From: Candidatus Pacearchaeota archaeon
GTDB lineage: Archaea; Nanobdellota; Nanobdellia; Pacearchaeales; GW2011-AR1
DNA: 5,247 nucleotides
Direction of reading: 5' to 3'
Assembly (NCBI GenBank): GCA_016186375.1
Contig: JACPLS010000036.1
Span: 1 to 5,247 of the forward strand
Of this stretch, positions 1 to 5,013 are shown in pieces. A model generated the notes under the pieces. The model did no database searches. It was not told the DNA's origin and saw only the letters and a list, made by a program, of their open reading frames with translations. Numbering within the stretch: position 1 is the first letter of the stretch; every line of letters begins with the position of its first letter. A program made the position numbers and the translations under genes.

Positions 1-1
1 T

Positions 2-88
2 AAAGTGATTCAAAAGCCTATTCGATATATAGGATCGGCAAAAAACTTATTGGATAAATTGGAACTTCTAGATAAAATTTGTAAATAG
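2..88 (+). CDS. C-terminal end of an unrecognised protein, cut by the left window edge
   Basis: This is the only plus-strand frame open at the left edge; the other two hit stops within the first 8 bases. It gives 28 residues and ends in TAG at 86-88. The piece is basic and leucine-rich (K-N-L-L-D-K-L-E-L-L-D-K-I near its end), which fits the closing helix of a soluble protein. I do not recognise the family. It is followed by 64 bases containing the FKBP promoter, so it would be the upstream gene transcribed in the same direction. A 28-codon open stretch in A/T-rich DNA could also be chance. Confidence 0.4.
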   Translation, partial: KVIQKPIRYIGSAKNLLDKLELLDKICK

Positions 89-123
89 GACTTATCTCAC
101 GCAAAGCCTCACAATCAGGCAGA

Positions 124-132
124 TTTATAAAA
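124..132 (+). promoter_or_regulatory. TATA box for the FKBP gene (leaderless promoter)
   Basis: The sequence TTTATAAAA lies with its TATAAA core starting 27 bases before the A of the ATG at 153. In archaea TBP binds a box centred about 26-27 bases before the transcription start, so the mRNA should begin at or within a few bases of the ATG. No GGAGG-like ribosome binding site precedes the start. The same spacing recurs at the three other complete genes here, which strengthens the call. Confidence 0.7.
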
Positions 133-152
133 CCTCAAAGTGAGTGAATTAG

Positions 153-869
153 ATGGAACTAACTAAGAAAGGAGATTTTATAGAATTGAGATTTACAGGA
201 TACGCCCAAGGAAAAGTATTTGACTCGAATATAGAGGAAGACCTCAAAAATATTAATTCAGAAGCTAAGCCAATTAAAACTATAATTGTCATCGGCCAAA
301 AAATGGTTGTTTCTGGCCTGGACAGAGAGCTGGAAGGAAAAGAAATTGAAAAGGAATATGAAATTACAATTAATTCTAAAGAAGGCTTCGGAGAAAGAAA
401 CAGGGAACTAATTAAGACTATTCCTCTAAAATCCTTTACAGAAAAAAATATCTTTCCTCAAGCTGGAATGATATTAAATTTAGATGAGATGTTGGCAAAG
501 ATAATCACTGTCTCAGGAGCAAGAGTTGTCACAGATTTCAATAATCCGCTTGCTGGAAAGGAACTCAAGTATAAATTTAAGATTATTAGAAAAGTTGAGG
601 ATGAAAAAGAAAAAATTGAATCTTTCTTTGGCTTTTTCTTTAGATTTGTGCCTCAATTTGAAATTACAGAAAAGAAAGTGAAAGTCAAAGGGCCTAAACC
701 GCTTGAAGAGATTGTTAAATTGTTTAAGGACAAGTTTAAAGAATTGTTAAACAAAGACCTTGATTTTGAACTTCTGGAAGAGAAGAAAAAAGAAGAAAAT
801 AAGAATGAAAATAATGCGGAAAAGAAAAACGAAGAAAAAAATTCTGAAACCGTTGATAAAAAGATATAA
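153..869 (+). CDS. FKBP-type peptidyl-prolyl cis-trans isomerase, long archaeal (SlyD-like) form
   Basis: This 238-residue protein is predicted to catalyse cis-trans isomerisation of X-Pro bonds and to act as a folding chaperone in the cytoplasm; it has no signal peptide. The FKBP fold is split as in SlyD. The N-terminal part (1-72) has the F-T-G-Y and K-V-F-D-S strand motifs and V-V-S-G-L-D-R-E-L-E-G. An insert-in-flap chaperone domain follows (about 73-128, with E-G-F-G-E-R). The fold closes with V-V-T-D-F-N-N-P-L-A-G-K (125-136); many relatives have D-F-N-H-P. Residues 155-205 form an extra C-terminal segment like that of the longer archaeal enzymes (FKBP26 type), and 206-238 is a Lys/Glu/Asn-rich, probably disordered tail. 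ATG 153 is chosen because the TATA box sits 27 bases upstream. The stop codon overlaps the TATA box of the next gene. Confidence 0.93.
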   Translation: MELTKKGDFIELRFTGYAQGKVFDSNIEEDLKNINSEAKPIKTIIVIGQKMVVSGLDRELEGKEIEKEYEITINSKEGFGERNRELIKTIPLKSFTEKNIFPQAGMILNLDEMLAKIITVSGARVVTDFNNPLAGKELKYKFKIIRKVEDEKEKIESFFGFFFRFVPQFEITEKKVKVKGPKPLEEIVKLFKDKFKELLNKDLDFELLEEKKKEENKNENNAEKKNEEKNSETVDKKI

Positions 870-872
870 AAA
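864..872 (+). promoter_or_regulatory. TATA box for the large cysteine-rich protein, overlapping the FKBP stop codon
   Basis: ATATAAAAA, preceded by a purine-rich stretch that could act as the TFB recognition element, starts 29-30 bases before the ATG at 894. The FKBP stop (TAA at 867-869) is inside it. The spacing predicts a transcript beginning at or next to ATG 894. This supports 894 over an in-frame TTG at 879, which would lie upstream of the predicted transcription start. Confidence 0.6.
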
Positions 873-893
873 GCCCATTTGCTATATATAAAA

Positions 894-3161
894 ATGAAAA
901 AGATGCGATTTTTATTTGCATTTCTTGTAATTTCTGTTATTTTTTCTATGTTCTATCTCGTGAGCGCGGTTGAAAATTCTTCATCTTCTCAATGCACAGA
1001 CAGCGATGGTGGCACAAACTACAATGTAAAAGGATTAGTAATCCCCAGAGCCGGAGATGAGCAAGTTTGGGATTCATGTCAGAATGATAATGTTATGTTA
1101 GAAGGAACATGCGACGAACAAGGGGGGAAAGTTTATGAATATAAATGTCCAAATGGTTGTTTAAATGGAGCATGTGTCATTTTAACAACAAATCAATCTA
1201 TTTTATGCACAGACTCTGATAACGGATTAAATTATTATGTAAAAGGTACTACTAAGTGGAAAGTCGATGATGGGAGTACAAATACACAAGATGATTACTG
1301 TGTAGATAAAAATACATTGTCTGAGGGGATTTGTGGAAAAATTGATGAAAATGGTAAAATTTATAGAAGAGAACCCTATAATTGCGTAAATGGATGTGAA
1401 AATGGGGCGTGCATTCAAAAAACAAGTATCCCATGTGATGTACCAGATTGTCAAGGTCGTATTGATTCTGGAAAATTAGATACTAATGATTGCAAGATTT
1501 ATACATGTCCTAAGATTCCTGCAAAATGCGAAGATTATTCATATAATAATTGCCCAGGTGAATGTGCTAAGATAATTCCCCCTTGCCCTACTTGTCCTGT
1601 ATCTGATAAAACAGAACCAACTCCAACATGTCCTTCTTGCAGGGCTCCTTATTGTGCAACTCCTGGTCAAAAAGAAGGCTTCATTAAAGTTTATCTAAAC
1701 CAGAAATTTGAACTAAAAACTCAAGAAATAGCAAAGGTTATCGATTACAAAAATATGGAAATAAAATCTTTAGGAACAGAAACAGCATGTGCATCATGTT
1801 CTGAGGAAAAACCTTGCCCACCTAATTCATGTTATACCACTTTGCGTTTACAAGTAAGCATATCATCTCGTGAGATAATATGTACTCCAATTGCAGAACC
1901 GGAGTGCTCGGAAGGAACAAAGATATATACATATACAGGAGAAGATGGTTGCAAAAAAGTTAAATGTGTAGGACCAATAGAAACAACAGCAGTTACAACT
2001 TCAACAACTTCAACAACTTCATCTACTAGCACTACAAGTGTTGGAGGAAATTCAGGTGGCGGAGATGTTGGAATAGGAAGCGGTCCACGAAGTACTACCA
2101 GCACTGGAACTGTTTTTAATATTGGCGTCGGAGAAAAGAAAGATGTTTTTGGAGCATCTATTTCTCTTCTTAAATTAGAAAAAGAAACAGGTCTACTAGT
2201 TGTAGAAAGGCCAATTATTATCAAACCAATTTGTGGGAATAACATTTGTGAAGTCGGCGAGGGAGAAGTTTGTGAAGCGGTAGAGGTCAGTTGTCAAGCA
2301 GGAAAAGAATGTAAATCTCCTCCAGCTAATTGTTACACTATATGTCTTCAAGATTGTGGAAAAGAAAAGGAACCAGTTTATATTGAATTAGGTGATAAAT
2401 TTAAATTACAAATTAGTCAAACAGCCAAATTAAAGAGTGAAAATTTAAATATTCAATTTAAAAATATGATTGCATATAAGTGCGATGAAGAAATAGTTTC
2501 ATCAAAAGGTTCAACTGCAGCAATTAAAGAAAAAGTTGAGGAAGCTGAACAAATTTTAACTGGTTCAGTCGTCTCAAATATAGAAGTATCAAAGCCCTTT
2601 TCTGTACTTAGATGTGTTGGTTCTGGACCAAAAGCACTACTACATTTTGGAAATATTGAAGGTGAAAAAATACTTGGTGTTCTCGAGTTAAATTTAAAGG
2701 AGAAAAAGAAATTAAAGAACAGGCTTACAGTTGCTTTCTTGGATTATGATTATGCATCAAGAACAGGCGCATTTATCATTAATCGAGAATCCTTCTCTTG
2801 CCCTGAAAAGTGTAAATGTGATATAGAAGGAAATACTATTTCGTGTCCTGATAAAAACATCTGTGAAGAAAATAAGATTTTATGTCCTGATGGCAAATGC
2901 AGAGAAAAATGCGAGATAAATTCGACGCAAGAATGTACATTCGGTTGTAATTATGAAGGTGCATGCTTCCCTATAAGTGTAAGAAACAAAGGGCTTTATT
3001 GTGCAACGGATCAAGTAATGAATTCGCAAAAAGGAGACAACGAACAATGTGAAAATAACTTTGAATGTAAATCTAATGTTTGTGTAGCTGGAAAGTGTAT
3101 CAATCAAGGGCTTGTAGAAAGAATAATTAATTGGTTTAAAAGATTATTTGGCGGAAGTTAA
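894..3161 (+). CDS. large secreted cysteine-rich multi-domain protein with Thr/Ser linker and C-terminal amphipathic tail
   Basis: The product has 755 residues counted from ATG 894 and 58 cysteines. Residues 1-25 form a Sec signal peptide: basic K-K-M-R, a hydrophobic core, then V-S-A as likely cleavage site; there is no lipobox. Domains follow in order: two six-cysteine modules (34-95, 105-174); a Cys/Pro-rich region with C-P-T-C-P and C-P-S-C (181-254); a beta-rich segment with L-x2-K-F-x-L (about 259-325); a Thr/Ser then Gly-rich linker (368-405); a C-G-N-N-I-C-E-x-G-E cysteine motif (447-488); a second L-x2-K-F-x-L segment (495-632); a C-terminal cluster of 16 cysteines (636-735) ending in E-C-x4-C-x4-C; and an amphipathic tail (737-755). 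Cysteine number is even in each block, as expected for disulfide-bonded extracellular modules. There is no transmembrane anchor. Function is unknown; a surface, adhesin-like or matrix role is an inference. It neighbours a smaller relative sharing the module and tail. Confidence 0.85.
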   Translation: MKKMRFLFAFLVISVIFSMFYLVSAVENSSSSQCTDSDGGTNYNVKGLVIPRAGDEQVWDSCQNDNVMLEGTCDEQGGKVYEYKCPNGCLNGACVILTTNQSILCTDSDNGLNYYVKGTTKWKVDDGSTNTQDDYCVDKNTLSEGICGKIDENGKIYRREPYNCVNGCENGACIQKTSIPCDVPDCQGRIDSGKLDTNDCKIYTCPKIPAKCEDYSYNNCPGECAKIIPPCPTCPVSDKTEPTPTCPSCRAPYCATPGQKEGFIKVYLNQKFELKTQEIAKVIDYKNMEIKSLGTETACASCSEEKPCPPNSCYTTLRLQVSISSREIICTPIAEPECSEGTKIYTYTGEDGCKKVKCVGPIETTAVTTSTTSTTSSTSTTSVGGNSGGGDVGIGSGPRSTTSTGTVFNIGVGEKKDVFGASISLLKLEKETGLLVVERPIIIKPICGNNICEVGEGEVCEAVEVSCQAGKECKSPPANCYTICLQDCGKEKEPVYIELGDKFKLQISQTAKLKSENLNIQFKNMIAYKCDEEIVSSKGSTAAIKEKVEEAEQILTGSVVSNIEVSKPFSVLRCVGSGPKALLHFGNIEGEKILGVLELNLKEKKKLKNRLTVAFLDYDYASRTGAFIINRESFSCPEKCKCDIEGNTISCPDKNICEENKILCPDGKCREKCEINSTQECTFGCNYEGACFPISVRNKGLYCATDQVMNSQKGDNEQCENNFECKSNVCVAGKCINQGLVERIINWFKRLFGGS
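993..1178 (+). repeat. six-cysteine module, copy 1 (protein-level repeat)
   Basis: Cysteine spacing is C-x27-C-x10-C-x11-C-x3-C-x4-C. It begins C-T-D-S-D-G-G-T-N-Y and ends N-G-C-L-N-G-A-C-V. The opening D-S-D-x-G resembles a calcium-binding loop, but only by look. Copies 2 and 3 are at 1206-1415 and 3299-3502. DNA identity is low to moderate, so this is an old protein-domain duplication and not a recent DNA repeat. Confidence 0.8.
1206..1415 (+). repeat. six-cysteine module, copy 2 (protein-level repeat)
   Basis: Cysteine spacing is C-x30-C-x10-C-x16-C-x3-C-x4-C. It begins C-T-D-S-D-N-G-L-N-Y and ends N-G-C-E-N-G-A-C-I, with L-S-E-G-I-C in the middle matching L-E-G-T-C of copy 1 and L-I-E-Y-Y-C of copy 3. 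Length varies only between the first and second and between the third and fourth cysteines, as expected for loops. Confidence 0.8.
1995..2021 (+). repeat. three perfect tandem copies of a 9-base unit encoding Thr-Thr-Ser
   Basis: ACAACTTCA occurs three times in a row in frame, encoding (T-T-S)3 at the start of the Thr/Ser-rich linker. The unit is a multiple of three, so slippage would change linker length without shifting the frame. Such linkers in secreted archaeal proteins are often O-glycosylated; that is family knowledge and is not shown here. Confidence 0.85.
3102..3158 (+). repeat. shared C-terminal amphipathic tail, copy in the large protein
   Basis: The last 19 residues begin N-Q-G-L-V and contain I-I-N-W-F-K-R-L-F. 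Hydrophobic residues fall at positions 1,2,5,6,8,9,12,13 of the helix starting at the Leu after N-Q-G, with charged or polar residues on the other face. It is too short and too charged to span a membrane. The matching copy is at 3734-3793. Confidence 0.8.
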
Positions 3162-3173
3162 TAAACAAATAAG

Positions 3174-3184
3174 TTTTTATATTA
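3174..3184 (+). promoter_or_regulatory. TATA box for the small cysteine-rich protein
   Basis: TTTTTATATTA follows an A/G-rich stretch, and its TATATT core starts 25 bases before the ATG at 3203. The intervening bases lack any ribosome binding site. It lies 12 bases after the end of the upstream gene. The T-run at 3174-3178 could also serve as that gene's terminator. Confidence 0.55.
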
Positions 3185-3202
3185 TGCTTTATTCTATTTT
3201 AC

Positions 3203-3796
3203 ATGAAAAAATATTTTATATTATTTGTTCTCATTTTAGCAATCCTTATTTTTATTAACTCAACATTTTCTGTAGGCGCAGCAGTAATAAATGGCACTTG
3301 TACAGAATCTGACAAAGGAGTAAACTATAATGAAAAAGGCGATGCTGAAGGGAATTGGCTAACTAATAGGACGGAATATCTCTCAGTTTCTGATGAATGT
3401 GAAAAAGACCAAAAAACTTTAATCGAATACTATTGTGAAGAAAACTTTCTATATAGCGTAAAGAGAAAATGCCCTAATTTCTGTCAGGATGGGGCTTGTG
3501 TAATGGAGCTTATTACTAAGAGTGAAATCTCAATTGTTGAAGAAAATAATACCCAAGTTTCAAATAATACAACAAATGGAACTTTAAACGAGAATATAAA
3601 CTTAACAATGTTTGATGAAAATAACACAGAACAAAATGAAACAAATGACACAACAGAAACAAAATCCAAATCTCAAAATACTTTTGTCGAAGTAAGCGAT
3701 AACAGTGCAGAAAATAATTCAAATTCAAATAGTAATCAAGGCTTTATTAAGAAAATAATTAATTGGTTAAAAGGCTTGTTTTCTAAAAAAGAGTAA
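3203..3796 (+). CDS. small secreted protein: one six-cysteine module, Asn/Thr-rich linker, C-terminal amphipathic tail
   Basis: The product is 197 residues. Residues 1-27 look like a Sec signal peptide (M-K-K, a long Ile/Leu/Phe core, then V-G-A-A as likely cleavage region), without a lipobox. The only six cysteines form one module (33-100) with spacing C-x32-C-x11-C-x11-C-x3-C-x4-C, homologous to the two modules of the upstream protein. Residues 110-176 are Asn/Thr/Ser/Glu-rich and low-complexity with nine N-x-S/T sequons; two more (N30, N55) lie at or in the module. The protein ends in the I-I-N-W-L-K-G-L-F tail (178-197) shared with its neighbour. I recognise no named family. It looks like a minimal version of the upstream protein, probably an exported, heavily glycosylated surface protein. 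ATG 3203 is supported by the TATA box 25 bases upstream and by the signal peptide starting exactly there. Confidence 0.85.
   Translation: MKKYFILFVLILAILIFINSTFSVGAAVINGTCTESDKGVNYNEKGDAEGNWLTNRTEYLSVSDECEKDQKTLIEYYCEENFLYSVKRKCPNFCQDGACVMELITKSEISIVEENNTQVSNNTTNGTLNENINLTMFDENNTEQNETNDTTETKSKSQNTFVEVSDNSAENNSNSNSNQGFIKKIINWLKGLFSKKE
3299..3502 (+). repeat. six-cysteine module, copy 3 (protein-level repeat)
   Basis: It begins C-T-E-S-D-K-G-V-N-Y and ends N-F-C-Q-D-G-A-C-V. All six cysteines and the N-Y-x2-K-G segment after the first cysteine match copies 1 and 2 in the upstream gene. It is the only folded domain evident in this small protein, so it can probably fold independently. Confidence 0.8.
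3734..3793 (+). repeat. shared C-terminal amphipathic tail, copy in the small protein
   Basis: The tail begins N-Q-G-F-I and contains I-I-N-W-L-K-G-L-F, then a basic S-K-K-E end. It matches the tail at 3102-3158 at most positions, and the codons for I-I-N-W are identical (ATA ATT AAT TGG). The preceding linkers of the two proteins are unrelated, so the tail is conserved or copied on its own. Confidence 0.8.
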
Positions 3797-3802
3797 GATA
3801 TA

Positions 3803-3815
3803 GGTTTGGTTTTCT
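3803..3815 (+). terminator. possible T-rich terminator after the small secreted protein
   Basis: A T-rich stretch (GGTTTGGTTTTCT) on the coding strand begins 7 bases after the stop codon. Archaeal RNA polymerase can terminate at T-rich sequence without a hairpin, and no stem-loop is visible. The runs are short, so this is a weak call. Confidence 0.3.
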
Positions 3816-3848
3816 AAGGCTAGGATAATGTTTATTAAAACAACAATA

Positions 3849-3857
3849 CTTATAAAT
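3849..3857 (+). promoter_or_regulatory. TATA box for ftsZ (leaderless promoter)
   Basis: CTTATAAAT has its TATAAA core starting 27 bases before the ATG at 3878, the same spacing as the FKBP promoter. The bases between are pyrimidine-rich with no Shine-Dalgarno match, so ftsZ mRNA probably starts at or next to its ATG. The rest of the 81-base gap holds only the weak T-rich stretch noted after the upstream gene. Confidence 0.7.
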
Positions 3858-3877
3858 CCACCAATCTTTCAACTTTT

Positions 3878-4960
3878 ATGGCAAGTATATTAGTTGAAAA
3901 AGACCATGCTAGTAGTGAAATCGATAAGGAATTAGAAGATATTTTACAGAGGCAGGGAGCAAGAATAAAAGTTGTAGGTTGCGGCGGTGGAGGTGGAAAT
4001 TCTGTCTCAAGAATGAAAGAAACAGGAATCAAAGGTTGTGAGATCATCGCTATAAATACTGATGCACAGGATTTGCTTTATTCTAATGTTGATACAAAAA
4101 TACTTATAGGTAGAGAATTAACTCATGGACTGGGAGCAGGAAGCAATCCTAAGATTGGTGAGCAAGCCGCGAGAGAATCTGAGCAGGAAATAAAAAAGAA
4201 ACTTAGTGATGTTGATATGGTCTTTATCACATGTGGCCTGGGAGGAGGAACAGGTACTGGCGCAGCACCTGTAGTAGCAGATATTGCTAAAAAACAAGGT
4301 TCTTTGACAATTGGAGTTGTTACTCTTCCTTTCACAGTTGAAGGACAGAAAAGAATTGAGAACGCCCAATATGGTCTGGAAAGAATGATTTCTGTTTCAG
4401 ATACATTAATAGTTATTCCTAATGATAAACTTTTGGAAATTGCTCCAGAATTGCCTATACACACAGCATTTAAAGTTGCAGATGAAATACTTACTAATTC
4501 TGTCAAAGGAATTACAGAACTTGTGACAAAAGCAGGGCTTGTAAATTTAGACTTTGCCGATGTTAAGGCAGTTATGTCTAATGGGGGTGTTTCATTGATA
4601 GGAATCGGTGAATCTGATTCAAAGGACAGGGCTAGAAATGCTGTTGAAAAAGCAATAAACAATCCTCTTTTAGATGTTAACATAAGCAATGCTACAGGAG
4701 CATTAGTTAATATTGTAGGCGGTCCTGATATGACTTTAGATGAATACAGGCTTATAATGGAGATTCTGGGAGGAAAAGTTGCCCCAGATGCGAAAATTAT
4801 TTCAGGAGCACAGATATCTCCGGATTTGGACAAAACAATCAAAGTCTTGCTGATTGTTACCGGAGTAAAAAGCTCGCAAATCCTGGGCTCTTCGACTCAA
4901 TTGACTGGAAAAGAAAAAGAAGAACTTGAGGAAGAGCTTGGAATAGACTTTTTGGAATAA
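3878..4960 (+). CDS. ftsZ: cell division GTPase FtsZ
   Basis: FtsZ is the tubulin-fold GTPase that polymerises into the cytoplasmic division ring. The 360 residues contain every expected element: the nucleotide-binding G-C-G-G-G-G-G-N-S motif (34-42), I-N-T-D-A-Q (59-64), the tubulin signature G-G-G-T-G-T-G (122-128), V-V-T-L-P-F (147-152), I-P-N-D-K-L-L (180-186) and the T7 catalytic loop N-L-D-F-A-D-V (223-229). The two acidic residues needed for hydrolysis are Asp225 and Asp228. The C-terminal domain runs to about 335 and is followed by only some 25 residues, an acidic E/K stretch and L-G-I-D-F-L-E. There is no long linker or bacterial-type FtsA/ZipA-binding peptide. The N-terminal D-K-E-L-E-D-I-L-Q-R-Q-G-A-R-I is typical of archaeal FtsZ. 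It is probably FtsZ1-like; the FtsZ1/FtsZ2 split would need a tree. ATG 3878 fits the TATA box 27 bases upstream. Confidence 0.98.
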   Translation: MASILVEKDHASSEIDKELEDILQRQGARIKVVGCGGGGGNSVSRMKETGIKGCEIIAINTDAQDLLYSNVDTKILIGRELTHGLGAGSNPKIGEQAARESEQEIKKKLSDVDMVFITCGLGGGTGTGAAPVVADIAKKQGSLTIGVVTLPFTVEGQKRIENAQYGLERMISVSDTLIVIPNDKLLEIAPELPIHTAFKVADEILTNSVKGITELVTKAGLVNLDFADVKAVMSNGGVSLIGIGESDSKDRARNAVEKAINNPLLDVNISNATGALVNIVGGPDMTLDEYRLIMEILGGKVAPDAKIISGAQISPDLDKTIKVLLIVTGVKSSQILGSSTQLTGKEKEELEEELGIDFLE

Positions 4961-4975
4961 AATTATTTTGATTTA
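4961..4975 (+). terminator. possible T-rich terminator in the ftsZ convergent gap
   Basis: Immediately after the ftsZ stop the strand reads AATTATTTTGATTTA, with short T-runs but no hairpin. The 53-base gap between this stop and the stop of the opposing minus-strand gene has no other visible feature. It is weak by itself; the convergent arrangement makes some termination signal likely here. Confidence 0.3.
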
Positions 4976-5013
4976 AGAATTCTGATAGATATTCATTAAA
5001 AGAGGTATCATAT

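Noticed and set aside
2..88. Reading the left-edge fragment as a transposase or repair-enzyme tail
   Set aside because: Twenty-eight basic, Leu-rich residues show no diagnostic motif; naming a family would be a guess.
106..144. Short inverted repeats around the FKBP promoter (GCCT...AGGC at 106-120 and CTCA...TGAG at 134-144)
   Set aside because: The arms are only 4 bases each, which is common by chance. With no second copy elsewhere in the window I cannot support an operator.
879..893. TTG at 879 as start of the large cysteine-rich protein
   Set aside because: The TATA box at 864-872 predicts transcription starting near 894, so the TTG would lie upstream of the mRNA. Starting at ATG 894 also gives a clean M-K-K-M-R signal peptide. 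ATG 903 remains a possible alternative.
1832..2245. A 137-codon minus-strand open frame inside the large cysteine-rich gene
   Set aside because: It is antisense to the Thr/Ser and Gly linker region. Its Val- and Pro-rich stretches are simply the complement of repeated ACA/ACT and GGA/GGC codons, and no promoter or domain supports it.
4123..4842. A 239-codon minus-strand open frame inside ftsZ
   Set aside because: It lies wholly antisense to an unmistakable ftsZ. Its translation has no recognisable domain, and long antisense frames commonly arise from the codon bias of the real gene.
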